This document shows, piece after piece, positions 12,748-24,536 of a DNA stretch of 64,000 bases (within the stretch, counting starts at the first letter, position 1; every line of letters starts with the position of its first letter). Location: assembly GCA_004802725.1 (NCBI GenBank), contig SGPM01000070.1, forward strand, positions 1-64,000, read 5' to 3'. The notes beneath the pieces were generated by a model, which did no database searches, was not told the DNA's origin, and saw nothing but the letters and a program-made list of their open reading frames with translations. The DNA is from Antrodiella citrinella. Taxonomy: Eukaryota > Basidiomycota > Agaricomycetes > Polyporales > Steccherinaceae. A program made the translations under genes and the position numbers.

Positions 12748-14727
12748 TCACAGCATAGCATTGACTTGGTCTTGCGACGACGGCACCGTATGTGAAGCCG
12801 CGGGACCTGTCGGTGGTGGAGTGAATGCTTCAACAGTCACCCTGTCTATGCGTGGAGCTTCTTCGATGACCTGGGACGACGGTCCTGCTTGGGGCTGCTG
12901 CTCTTGTAGTGCTGCAGGGACAGGAGGTGCCGGATTTATCGCCGCATTGAATACCACATCAACTTGAATAGGAACCTCTGCGTCGGCTTCGGCTTGTTCG
13001 GGTGGCTGCATCTGTACATCTTCAGCGACGGGATCCGAAGGGGCAGGAGCAACAGGGTCGGTAATCGCTATGATATGGTTGACTATAAACAGGATTAGGA
13101 CAGAACAAAGCACTATACACGGCGGCTTACATTCTTTGGCGTGTGCTAGAAGGAACATTAGCATCAAGATGTGATCGAGTCGAGAGATGGACAAACCTTG
13201 ATCCTTCTGTCGAGAACACCCAGTTCCCTCTGGACAATCAGGTCGTTTCATTATTTCCTCCTCTAGGAATCCCTTCTTGCGCTCCTGTACCCACCATTCT
13301 CTCAGACCCCACAACAAAACTTCGGTGGCACATACTCGACAGATCCTTTGTCGAGGTCCATTTGGGTCGGGGTCGGTGCCACCAGACACAGCATGTACGT
13401 CCATGAACAAGTCGAGATCGAATAGCGGCTGAAATTGGGCAGGAGAGCGCAATATGATAGCAATTATCTGTTTATAGGTAAGCCTCCAGCAAAGGCAAAA
13501 GAGATATGTAATTTGTCACCCACCTCTCGGTATATATGTCTTGGCGTGAAGTTCTGCGTCGCCAGATAATCAAACATGATATCTACCTCAACGGTGTTAT
13601 GGTCAAAGCAGTCATATATTTCCCCACATTGAATGAGGTCAGCCAGATCGGACAGCCCGTGAGGATGCTGCGAAGCAAGAGGGGCGGCTACACATCGTCC
13701 AGGGATACCAATCCCGCAGAAAGATACTTGACAAAAGTCGCATTTGGAGCTTGTCGGAGCTTGGATGGCCAGAATATTCTCGCTGTGACGACTGTGAATA
13801 ACGCGTCTGTGGTAGTAGAAGAAGATGGCTTACCAGTTGCCACAAAATCCGTGACCTGGTGGTGTACCGTCATCTGCATTCCAAGCATTATCCGGATCAG
13901 CGTCCGGGTCCGCTATAGGTTGAGAGCATCTCCACCCCCATTGGTTTCCTGCCGCGCAATGAGGACAGGGGTGCGTATAGTTATTGTTCGCCTGCAGATT
14001 GGGCTCCGGGGAGGGCTGCCTGGGTGTAGGGATCTTGCGAAGACAAGTCAATAAAAAGTCGACCAATGAACGGCGCCACTGTGTGTCATCTTACTCGTAG
14101 GTTGAGGCCGGGTTTGTAGATCTCATCAGCTTGCATTCGCTCGTTTATGGACCGCGCTCGGGAGGGCGCCGCGCGAGATAGGACATCCGCTATAGTTTGG
14201 AGTGCACGAGAAGGAGTTACGGACAAGGAGATGCCACGGCACGCTGGACAATTTGTACCACCGTTCTAACAAATAATTAGACAAGGGCCCACTTCCGAAT
14301 TCCCATTACTTACTCGGACCCATTGGATTACGCAACTACGGTGGCGTTCAGTGCACATCGACTCAGAGTAGAGACAGCACTCATACCTTCCACAAAAGAA
14401 ATGTTGGCACGGATGTACCAGGACAGGGCGATAGACCAAAGCCGAGCAGCAACCGCACTGCAACTCCTGTTCCAGCTCGTCCGCGAGTGCGTGGCCATCC
14501 ACGGTCGGTTCACTGATTGCGATCGCCATTTCACTTTCGCTGGTGTCTTCCTTCAATTTCTTTCTGCTCGAGCTGTCTTCTGCAGATTCAAACGCTGATG
14601 AGGCCGTGCGTTTCAAGGGGGCGACGGTCTGGTCACCAGAGGTGTCGTGCTGCTGCTGCATGGAAGCCATGCTGCTTGGCCCTGGCACGTCAGGAGCAGC
14701 TGTTGGCAACGAGGCCAGGGTGGACAT
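12748..14727 (-). CDS. CHFR-like RING-finger E3 ubiquitin ligase
   Basis: Probable E3 ubiquitin ligase related to the RING and cysteine-rich parts of CHFR, without the FHA domain. Eight exons (14387-14727, 14314-14335, 14095-14265, 13834-14033, 13524-13782, 13197-13467, 13131-13145, 12748-13082) join in frame to 537 codons. The RING is split by two introns: QCGCCSALVYRPVLVHPCQH, then HFFCGSCVIQW, then NGGTNCPACRG, giving C3HC4 spacing. A cysteine-rich C-terminal region follows (HPCPHCAAGNQWGWRC; FCGNCENILAI; SKCDFCQVSFCG; RICRVCATEVLLWGLREWWV). The N terminus is Ser/Lys-rich with a possible nuclear signal (SRKKLKED). The tail after residue about 430 is Pro/Ala/Gln-rich and disordered. Exons of 22 nt and 15 nt are unusual but restore the frame exactly. 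CHFR acts in a mitotic checkpoint in animals; the role here is inferred only from similarity. Confidence 0.85.
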
Positions 14728-15163
14728 GGTTCAAGTCAGAGGTGATTGCAATGTTTCAGATGAATGGGATAGAGCAGTGGAAAGACAAAGGATACTCAGA
14801 ACGTCGTGGTCTGAAGACAAGCACTCTCGGATGGACCGGTCCATCCATAAACGACTGGTGCCACTGCGCACAAACAGGAGCCAACAACGCGCTCAAGGGC
14901 AGACTAAAACATTCACTCCCCCTCATTGCTAGGGAGGCTTCAGATGCTATTAGGTGTATTTTCAACGTTCTATGTAATGTATATGACCAATAATGCACCA
15001 CGTTCATGCAGTGCTAAGAGCTAATGTACAGTTACGTTACTTCTCGCGTTCGATCATGGCAGTGCGACTGTGTCATCGCGGAGGGTCAATCATAAGTTTG
15101 ACAATGTTGTCCAGGCTGCGCGCCCGCCGCGACGCGACTGGCGTGGACAAGACGTCATTTCTT
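14728..15163. other. Promoter-side spacer of the RING gene
   Basis: This is the 436 bp between the start of the RING gene and the stop of the next minus-strand gene. Open frames here show no recognisable domain. It presumably holds the RING promoter and the 3' end of the Zn2Cys6 gene. Confidence 0.45.
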
Positions 15164-18100
15164 TCATTGTGGGACAGGCCTGGTCACAGTCAAGGGTGAA
15201 TACATTTGCGGCGGAGGAAGGCCCGCAACCGCGCATGCATTCGCTAAAGCGTCGATCAACTCATGATAGCGTTTGCGTTGTTCTGTCGTGGGTAATGACA
15301 TCAGTAGCGGCATTGAATATGACTCTGGGTCAAGCTAACCTGGACATGGCCAAAGCGACATGAGGAACTCTGTCGGACCCATCAACGCCCTAGAGACATC
15401 CAGCGCAACGAGAAGGCTCTGGTCGCAGCTCCAAAGGGTAAGAGCTCTGTTAGGAAGGATTTAGTCTCAAACAAGATCACTGAGACATCGCTACTGACCG
15501 GCGAATCTGTGACATGAACCAGAAAACAAAAAAGGGTCGCTTTCCAATGCTGACGTTCGGTTGTCCAGTCACGTCTGCAGACCATTGACGAGTTGCTTCG
15601 CAACCCAGGCCTGGTGAGTTACTACGTCCGCGGCGTGAGATATGAAATGGAGAACAGAAAAGAAGGATCTACATACACCATTCTTCAGCCCTTTTCCGAT
15701 GGAACAGTAGATTCGCATTCCTGGATTCGAAAATAAGCTCAATGATACCTTTACGAGCAATGCCGCACTTACGCAGTGGCTTGTGGGATGTACCGCGAGA
15801 ACTCATGGGAAATACACATCCTGCAGCTGAATACATGTCATCAACACGCACATACCATGAGGTGAGGGTGAACGAGAGCTTACTTGAATAGATACTCGCG
15901 ACCTTGGAAGAGATATGCTCTTTCAATGTTGCAAGTATGTGAGTTCAGACCTTCCTCAATCTTGTCCACCTCCAGCCAAGCGTTGACCGCGAAATGTGCC
16001 TTGTCACCGTCGAAAGTCTGCCGTCGCATCCGGATACAACTGTGCCAGAGAAGCATAGCCCGCATGTAAAGGGCCCATATCGACTCTTTCGAGGAGGCTC
16101 CGGGTGCCATGGTAGATTCCCCTGGGAAGAACACGGCATACTGAAGAAGAAGTCGAATGCAAGGTTAGCACTGAATTGTTTCTTGACACATGCAGTCACT
16201 TGCGTTGGAAGGGTTGTTGATGAAGAGATCCATCTGCGAAAAACTGCCGTTGGCAGCCGTGTACGAACTGTGTCCGGCTGATAGCATCATGCTGCTCCAA
16301 ACAACCCGACGACATTCCTCCTTGGTGATCTCAGCCTCCGACCAGTTCGCCCCCCAGGCTGGAGTGGTTAGCCACAGCGGTGTTACCTGCTGAGCCATGG
16401 GATTGATATGACCGAGGGTGTACGATGCGCAGGTGCAGGGCGACGCCGTTTCTTCCGCATGTAATTGAGATGTCGAGGCGTCCCAATGACTTAGGTGAGG
16501 TCCGGTGTGAGGCGCAGAGGAAACAATGGGGACGAGCTGGGATGCGAAGGTGGTGACACGTGCATCCTCCTTGTCCACTTGTGTCAACGACAGTGTGCGA
16601 ATAAGCGAATCCAGCATAGCGAAGGTGGATTGTACACGATTGCTGGAGTGGTAGGGATGCGCACAGATTTCAAAGAAAGAGATAAGCTGAGGGATAGCGG
16701 TAAGCTTCTCTGTGGCAAGCATTGCACATATTTTACTCACCCATGCTGCGTGTACCAAACTCGCGTCAATTGACCGTGTGCTGACACTTGCTTCCAGTGC
16801 GCTTTGAGCTTCGTCGCGGAGCCTCATCGCCCAAGCGCGTCCCTTCTGGCCACCTTCCCTTTCTGAACTATGGATGAATACCGACACAGCGAGTGCACCT
16901 AAGACAAGGCTCGGCTGCATCCTTTGCCGTTGTAGAGGGTCGAGAAGGCGCGTGAAGAATCGGGAGACATTGAGAAAAGAAAACCAGTAGTTCGAGGCGC
17001 GGAAAAGCTGCTGAAGATCGGTCAAAACTTGCTGCACGGTGCTGTCCCGCTCTGCAGATGTGAGCGTTGTGCTGTTTGCAGCACGTCCATACGAGCGACC
17101 GCTGTAGAATGAGAGAAGGGCGTCCCACCAGGTGTCACGGGTGAAATGCAGGGAAGGCTCTGCCCCGATTTGCGGCTTGTGCTCGTTCTTGTCGTTCTCG
17201 TAACCGTACTCGTCAGATGGAGCAGAGATCACAGCAGACGGCACATGGCCCACGTAGGTCAATACTGACTCCGCAGACTTGTAGTATAGGGGGGCTTGTG
17301 CGAACTGTGCAATATCCTACGGTCAAATCAGCTGAGAACGTGCCAATCAACCAAAAGAAGATGTCACAAACCTGCGATGGAGTCACGATAAGTGGGTCTG
17401 GACGATGTCCGATAGGTTCTTGCCGTGGTGGCGGATAATGCGATGGGGAGACAGGATTGTGACTTGAACCACTGCTGCTTCCCAAAGAGTAAGCAGTATC
17501 GCGACTTGGTTCGGTGTAAGCGTCAAGGTCCTCAACGAGAACTGACAACCGCGTGGGCCTCGTTGGAACATGGGACTGCGCAGCAACATCAACAACATCA
17601 ATGGGATCCATTCGCATGGTTTTCTGATCTGATCCATCAGCGGCGCCGTCTTTGGTGGGGTAGTTCACATTGTCCACAGCTCCTTTATCGGTTGACGGTT
17701 CTTGTTGACGTCTTCTCCTTTTGCGCACTTTCCCCCCGTCTGTAGTCTCACCTGTGGTAAGCCTCTGGCGCGCCCCGGGGTTTCGGTCTGGACCCCGTCG
17801 CTTGGGAGCGGAATCGTACAAGCACTCGGGTTCACTCGTTGCGGATGAGCCCGTGCGACGACTGCAGTTGTGACAAATCGGTTTGGCACCGTCGCATCTA
17901 ATCTTCCGGCTTCGACTTGTGGGAAGCACGCGGTGGAAAGAAGGCAGAAAGTCTGAATAAGAGAGAATGTATGGGGGAAAGGATGCGGGACTTACCATTG
18001 AACGCAGGCAACATAAACTCGTGTACGAGCTTTACCCTGAGATGTGAGGGGCTGGTCGAGAGCAAGCGCGATGCGAGGCTTCTCCTTGCGCCTCGCGGCT

Positions 18101-18720
18101 GAGACAGAAGAAGTGGGAGAGAGCGCTTCTATGGACTGAAACGTCTGCGTTGTCGGTGGCAAAAGGTCGGGAATAGCAGGAGACGATTGAGACGACGCAG
18201 AAGGAGAGGGAGCTGGGAGTTGACGAGGAATACGATACGACGCGTATTCAGACTGCTCTACGGCAGGTGTAAACGGCTGTGTAGAGCTACTGGCCGAATA
18301 ATGCGACTGCACATCTGCATTATGATATCCCGACTGAGCACATAGGAACAGGTGTTGAACAACGAGTATCACTTACCACTCGACCCTGAATATGTCTCTC
18401 CAACCTGACCCCTAGGCTCGTAGACGGAAAGACCCTCATGAAGACCCTCTAGGCTCTGCGAGAGTGGCGGCCCTGTTCTTGAGGAAGACTGATAAAAACG
18501 TTGGTGATCTGAGAGCTTATATGCTGCGCCTTGTCCGTATTGGAGGTCATCGTGACCGTAAAGCGCGTCCTGTTGGTTCCGAGTGGAATGTGCCGCGGTA
18601 TATGAGCGATTATCGGAGAGAGGGTAAGGCAGATTGGTGGCCATCAGAGGTTCGGGTACAGATGACAAGTAGTCTGGAACGGGGATAACCTCAGGCTGAA
18701 CAGCACCCGACTGAACAAGT
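15164..18720 (-). CDS. Second Zn2Cys6 fungal transcription factor (5' end uncertain)
   Basis: Nuclear regulator. A Tyr/Ser/Gln-rich leader (about 18400-18720, containing PVPDYLSSVPEPLMATNLPY) precedes a Pro/Ser-rich segment and the cluster ACVQC|RSRKIRCDGAKPICHNC, whose first two cysteines end one exon near 18000 and the rest start another near 17890. A basic linker (RKRRRRQQ) follows, then the fungal_trans domain in a long exon (16204 to about 17260: WWDALLSFYSGRSYGRAA, FLNVSRFFTRLLDPLQRQR). Next come YAVFFPGESTMAPGASSKES (from 16140), IWALYMRAMLLWHSCIRMRR, WSCDQSLLVALDVSRALM (15340-15446) and the C terminus TEQRKRYHELIDALANACAV ending at 15164. The intron at 16141-16203 has a GC donor. Exon borders between 15447 and 15620 are unresolved. 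A short frame near 18950-19000 (FSHFEYYPSW) could be the true first coding exon. The target pathway is unknown. Confidence 0.82.
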
Positions 18721-21700
18721 GGACTATTAGTATTATGATTGTGGGGGTGACAGGAAGCAGGTAGGAGCGGGCAATAGATATGCTTTGTAGAAAATGAGAA
18801 CCCGAGTCACAAGAAACTACGGAGTAGGAGACATAAAATGTAGAAAGGATAGTGCGTTGGAATGGACGGGACGGACGAACACGGTGCCATGATGAGCATA
18901 AGTAATTTCTGTGGTCGGGATACAGGGCTAACCTCTCGGGGCTAACTATCATTGGCTGCAACCACCCAACTCGGATAATACTCAAAATGACTAAACACTC
19001 GACCATCACCCATCCGCGCATTCTCCTCTCAGAAGTGGATGCATGGGACAGCCTGGATCTCCAAGACATGCGAAGTATCGGACCCGGGCGAATCTCTGAT
19101 GCTCACGAAGTAGACACCCACGAATCCAAATTCATACGAAGACTCTTCCTCGATGGAGATTCGACGGTCGAGCTTGACTGATCGTTCTCCTCAACAGAGG
19201 CCTCACGGACCCACGCCGTGACTCCTGTGAACGGTAATACCCCAGGTACCCATAAATATCATATCATCAACGTTGTCACGCTGATACGGTGACCTCGATC
19301 CTACCAGGTCAAACTGTCGCGTTCTCTCGTGTTGACCTCGGTCAATTAGGCACCTGCTGTCCGAGTGGCGTAAACACGCGCGCCGGTAAATGATCGTGCT
19401 GCACAAGTTTACCTGAACCTCGAGCAATCCTTGTTCATTTTCCTATTCAGGATGTTCAACGACTACACAGGAGCAAGAATACGCGGAAGCGATCTCTTGG
19501 ACTCACCGACGATCGATCCCGCCGCAGTGAATGTCCCCGGTTCTAATTTCTGAAGTATGAATGCAAACGGGCTCATCGGCTCCTACAAACTTCTATGCTC
19601 ATGTGGCCTATGGATATGCTTCTGGCAAGGTTCCGTTCAAAGGCTTGCTGTAAGCTTCCCAGCAGCTCGTCGACAAGGACTGAGGAATCTCGCACCGACA
19701 GTTGCGCAAGAGCCTGAGGGAAAAATCACATCCTGTCATACTCCGGTCAGAGCGCAACCCAAGGATGCCGGAGGGCGGTGCTCAAAATATCGGGGAGGTA
19801 TGAAACCGATTTCTTTCTTACCCACACGGACGCCTACAAAGCAAGGCCGGCACAGCCTCCCATTCGGTCAAGGATGAACGGTCTCGTCAGCATGCATGTC
19901 AGCTTCCATTTCGCAGTAGTCGATTCTGCGTTGCGCTCATTTTTCCTCATCCTGAGCAAGCCGAACGGTGAACACGGTCAGTAAGACTTGCAATATCTTG
20001 TTTTGATATACATATTGACCACGCTTGAATTTCGTGGAAAACATTCTATCATGTGAACGAAAGAGAAAATCGATTCCCCTGATATATCTCGTTTGCACAT
20101 CATGATATTGGTTGTACCTTTGTGTGTTGCAGAAAATATAAGCATAAGTTATAGCGGCTAGATTGGAAGTCATCCGCACCTGCAGTTCAAATCCGAATTG
20201 AAGAATGGTGGTGGCACGGGACTGGAGCCTGGAAGTCGGCCCAGTCGGTCGCCGAGTCGGAGTGACTAGATTCCCGTGCATGAATGTAGCCACACCGGTG
20301 GGAGTTGCGCAGGGATACGTTGATACATACAAAGGCAGACACGGGCTCCCAGTTCATGCGACCGTTACATCGCCACGGATTGCTTCATTCAGCACCGTCA
20401 GACGCACGGCAGAATTACAAACACAAAGTTGTAATGACTGGGACACAGGGGCAGTGTCGTGCTCACCACCATGCTCAGCTTCTCAGCAGACTCTGTTCCA
20501 CGGCGAGTTCTGATACTAGGACATAAGGTTTGAGAACTGGAGAGAAAGGTCATAAAAGGGACACACCATGTTTTGCACCCTAGGTGCGCGGAGGCTGACG
20601 GTTGATGAGAACTGATCATCGCACGGCTGAGCTCTGAAGCTGACTGGCATCTGTCCACTGTGCACGTATATGCAACAAGAACTTGAAGCTTAGAACATTC
20701 AAACTGGGCGACGACGGACTCAAGACAATGCATATGAATCCTGCGGGCGTCGTAGACACGTCGAGATCCTTATCATCAGCTACGACGAAGCGCGTTCAAT
20801 AAGACCTTTTTCCACAATAAGAATAGCTCGAGGGACATACTACATTTATCCTGAGCCTGTCTTTGGCAATGATAAGGTCCTGTACGCACTTGACATCTCT
20901 CGATGGTCTTTGACGAAATACTAGACATATTGAGGCTTCCTGGTCGTGACGTGCCGTTGAAATTTCGACCACGTAAAGGTGGCCGATACCATCCTCGCAA
21001 CGAAGGCAATTTTGCACAGAGCAGTAACCTCTTGGTGACGTGATAGAATGCAGCAACCAATGAATCTGGGCAACCACCTCCTGGACAAGCCAGACGCGGT
21101 GGGAGAAACAACTGAAAGGTGTGTAGCTTTCCAAAAGCCACATCTGTCGCTTGATGTGATGCCTTGCGAATTTCACAACGAAGGCGAGATCCCGGAGTGG
21201 CTGATAACGAAAAAAGATATCTCCAGTAAGCGTGTATTTACCCCGGACAAGAAAAGAAACTTACCCAGAAAGACAACGCCCATTTATTTCATTATCAGAT
21301 GTGACGGGTAGGGAAGGCACTGGTGTGCTGATTGGCCTCTTGTGTCTTCACCCCACATGTTAATATGACTGTTGTATCGAATTGGAAGAGCCTCGGTATG
21401 CCTGCCTTCCTTCCAGCCACGTTCCGGTTTACTTTGACACCATGAGCGGCTGGAGCTTCGAGGAAATGTATAGCTGTCGATCAAAAGAGGAGTAAGAATA
21501 TCAAGCTCGTCGCATGGCCAATACTGCACAGGAATAACATGAAATCGATTCAGTGTTATCGCTGTTGCAGAGAGATCGAGAAGCCGTTGAGATTAAGAAG
21601 AATCCGGCTGTGCGTGCTTTGCTAAAATCCACACTGGGCTGCCAGTGGTACTAGTAGACTGCGTCAGTGACTGCATTGTGGGTGCCATATTCAGCTCCAC

Positions 21701-22980
21701 AGCCAAACCCTTGCGGGAAAAATAGTGATGAGCGTGTGCGATTTCTGTGTGGCGACACGAATGTCGCGGCTGCTAGATTGGCCACTGGCAGTGGTCTGGA
21801 CATTGTCCCTTCGACGCAGAGTTGCAGATGCAATATTGGAAGACACAACGACCGAGTGGTTCGTCGAATTTTGCAACGCTTTACCGAGTCCCATATAGAT
21901 GAAGAGCGAGTGAACTTGCTGCTTCCTGTGCACGTGACTCCGAGTCGGCTTCAATTCGCATTCAGCTGCAAGACATTTAAGGAGACATGAAACATATTTA
22001 TAGTGCACCTCGAGTGTTTGACTGTATGTGTAGTCGCCATATTCAAGTTGATGTGTCTTGGCTTCGTTTCGTCAATGTTGAACGCAAGTTCTCTTGAGTC
22101 TTGGTCCGGAACCGGGAAGAGTCGGGAAGCCGGGGTTCTGATCAATAGGCGTCCCAAAACGATCAGAGTTTGAGCGGGCGTCTCCATTAACACACTCTCC
22201 CGTCACCGTGACTACCAGTTCAACGCGTTCAACGGCGACTTGGCACCACATACTTATTCTCTCGGTTTGTCTTCAAGAGCGTGTTTCTCAAAACTGAAAC
22301 ACACTTCATTGGCTACTTGCTGTTTGACAGACCTCTTTATAATGCCCGCCGAAGGGCTGCCGTTCCTGTAATGGAGGCCCGCATGGCAACAGAACAATGT
22401 ACATTTCCAAGTCGGTGTCGTCTCACCTCATCAATGCGTTACTGACATGTGCTGCGGGGAATTGTTTTGACTTGCACACCAACACATGGCATTCTGGTCA
22501 CCGGAGTGTCATTGAATATGAGGACCACATTTTGGGCCATGCGTCGCTTTGTCTTCGTATGATAGATGTCTATCATATGAGCGAAGTATCGTGTCTATCA
22601 GCTACTACTGTAGCCTGATGTACCTGATTGTAGTTCACGTCGCTTTGAATCGTGCGGCCATCGTGCTTAGAATAAACTACGGTGAGATCATCTCGAGGAT
22701 GTACCTTGGGGAACCATACGGCGAACTGATTACTGTATTCATTCCTAGTTCTGATTCTGCTTCATCTGTACCGAACGTGACACAATTTCGTTCATGCATT
22801 GCCAAGAATGAGGCTGAGCTTCTTCATTTGAACAAGTCGGCCATCGGAATATTGGTCAACGATTGCTATAGATCCGTCCACATAAAAGGATGACTTAGTT
22901 GATTGTTTTCGGTGTCGTGCTCTCCAGCTTTCCCTACTTGATCGTCAGACGGCTATCGCAAGCTCCCCCGGACATACAAG
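18721..22980. other. 4.2-kb gene-poor region
   Basis: No recognisable coding exon chain or RNA gene was found on either strand, apart from a possible 5' exon of the Zn2Cys6 gene near 18950-19000. Open frames are short and lack domain signatures. A small perfect palindrome lies at 22558-22577. The last part must contain the lipase promoter; an ATAAAA motif at about 22881 sits about 100 bases before its start. Confidence 0.5.
22558..22577. repeat. Short perfect inverted repeat
   Basis: Nine-base arms TATGATAGA and TCTATCATA flank a 2-base centre, inside a looser outer CTTCG/CGAAG match. It could be a dimeric protein-binding site or chance; it lies about 400 bp upstream of the lipase gene. Confidence 0.55.
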
Positions 22981-24234
22981 ATGCGCAGCACGTTCTCTTC
23001 GCTCCTTCTTCTTGCCTTCGCTGTCTCCGCCAAGGCAGCTGCGGTACCTACCTCGGTGCACTCTGCGATAGCGTCTGTTGCAGAGCCAGATTCTGCAAGG
23101 AGATCCGACTTCACGAGTTTTGCAGCGGATACAGTGACGACCCTCTCGGCGGAGGAACTTGAGGATTTCGCCCCATATACTCAATTTGCTCGTGCGGCCT
23201 ATTGCCCGTCGAGCAAGCTTACGAATTGGGATTGTGGTGGTAAGTACCGGATTTCATGTCGTTATTTCCATCGCTGACTAGGACACAGAGGCTTGCGAGG
23301 CCAACTCCGGGTTCCAGCCAACTCTGACTGGCGGAGATGGCAATGCTGTACAACTTTGTAGGTGGCTCATCATTCAGATGTTTTGCCGGCACTAATCTCT
23401 GATCGGTCTTCATAAAGACTTTGTTGGATACTGGCCGGAAGAAAATTCAGTTGTCGTGTCGCACGAGGGTACTGATCCGACTCAGTTGTAAGTGATACAT
23501 TGTGTTTCAGTAGATACAAACTAACAGCGATTTTGATTTCACAGTTTGTCGCTCCTGACGGATGCCAACCTTGCGCAAGAGAATCTCAACACTTCCCTAT
23601 TCCCCGGCGTGGATGATTCTGTCTGGGTTCATTCCGGTTTCGCAGACCAGCAAGCTCTCACCGGTCCAATTGTTCTCGCCGAGACAAAGAGGCTTATTGC
23701 TGCCAAGGGAGCCACCACCGTAACACTGGTATGAGGTGCATCCACTTACTGTCTCATTTCTTTTCTGATCTTGTCATTCAGGTCGGACATTCTTTGGGCG
23801 GTGCTTTGGCAGAAATGGATGCAGTCTATATGACTCTCAACCTCCCATCCAACATACACGTCAAGGCTGTCACCTACGGCACACCTCGCGTCGGTAACGC
23901 AGCGTGGGCGTCGTTCTTTGATGCCACGGTGAGTTCAGTGCAATGTATTTTCTTTCTTTCGCTGATTTACTTGACTCAGGTCCCCGATTTCGTCCGTGTC
24001 AACAACGAGAAGGATTTGATCCCCATTGTTCCTGGTCGTGGACTTGGTTATGCCCATCCTCATGGCGAGGTGCACATCGTTTCTCCCGGAGATGCCGTTG
24101 CATGCTCCCCGGATGACGACGCGACGGATTCTGCATGCACGATCGCCACCGTGCCTAATATTGCTGTCGGCAACATTTTGAATCACTTGGGTCCTTATGA
24201 GGGTATTATGATTGGCACGATTTTCTGTACATGA
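22981..24234 (+). CDS. Secreted class 3 lipase
   Basis: Extracellular alpha/beta-hydrolase expected to cleave triacylglycerol or related esters. Six exons (22981-23239, 23289-23357, 23418-23487, 23545-23728, 23782-23928, 23980-24234) join in frame to 327 codons. Residues 1 to about 20 form a signal peptide (MRSTFSSLLLLAFAVSAKAA). The nucleophile elbow VGHSLGG places the catalytic Ser at 198. NEKDLIPIVPG supplies Asp255 and NHLGPY supplies His312, completing the class 3 triad. FVGYWPEENSVVVSHEGT is the conserved strand before the lid region. The length matches fungal secreted class 3 lipases. It stands alone at the edge of the gene-poor region. Whether the substrate is a triglyceride, cutin-like ester or feruloyl ester cannot be told from sequence. 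Confidence 0.93.
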
Positions 24235-24536
24235 TTTTTGGGAGATACCCCAGCAATGATAAACTATTCTTAACATCTACCGTCACAGAAACTCCAAGGT
24301 CCGACTGGTTGTTTCCGATCGTGAGTGACAGCGATTGCCTGATTTGGCCAAGAAGGTTCGTTTTCTTCTTGAGCCATTCCCCTCTCACCTGCAACTGCAT
24401 CTCCACCACCCCATTCCAGCACGTTTCGTGTTGTTCAGCCTGAGGTTTCGTATTTTCTTGAAAACAGCTGTACGCCTGCGGAAGCATAACTTGTTGCAGC
24501 CCCAAAACCCATTCTACACCACGCACGTACAACGCC
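24235..24536. other. Spacer between lipase and membrane-protein gene
   Basis: 302 bp in tandem orientation, with pyrimidine-rich sequence from about 24350 that suits a 5' leader. Nothing else was seen. Confidence 0.4.

Noticed and set aside
15360..15600. Plus-strand reading resembling an exon (RNEKALVAAPK then LQTIDELLRNPGL)
   Set aside because: The minus strand here encodes the C-terminal part of the Zn2Cys6 protein (WSCDQSLLVALDVSRALM), with frame continuity into the end of that gene.
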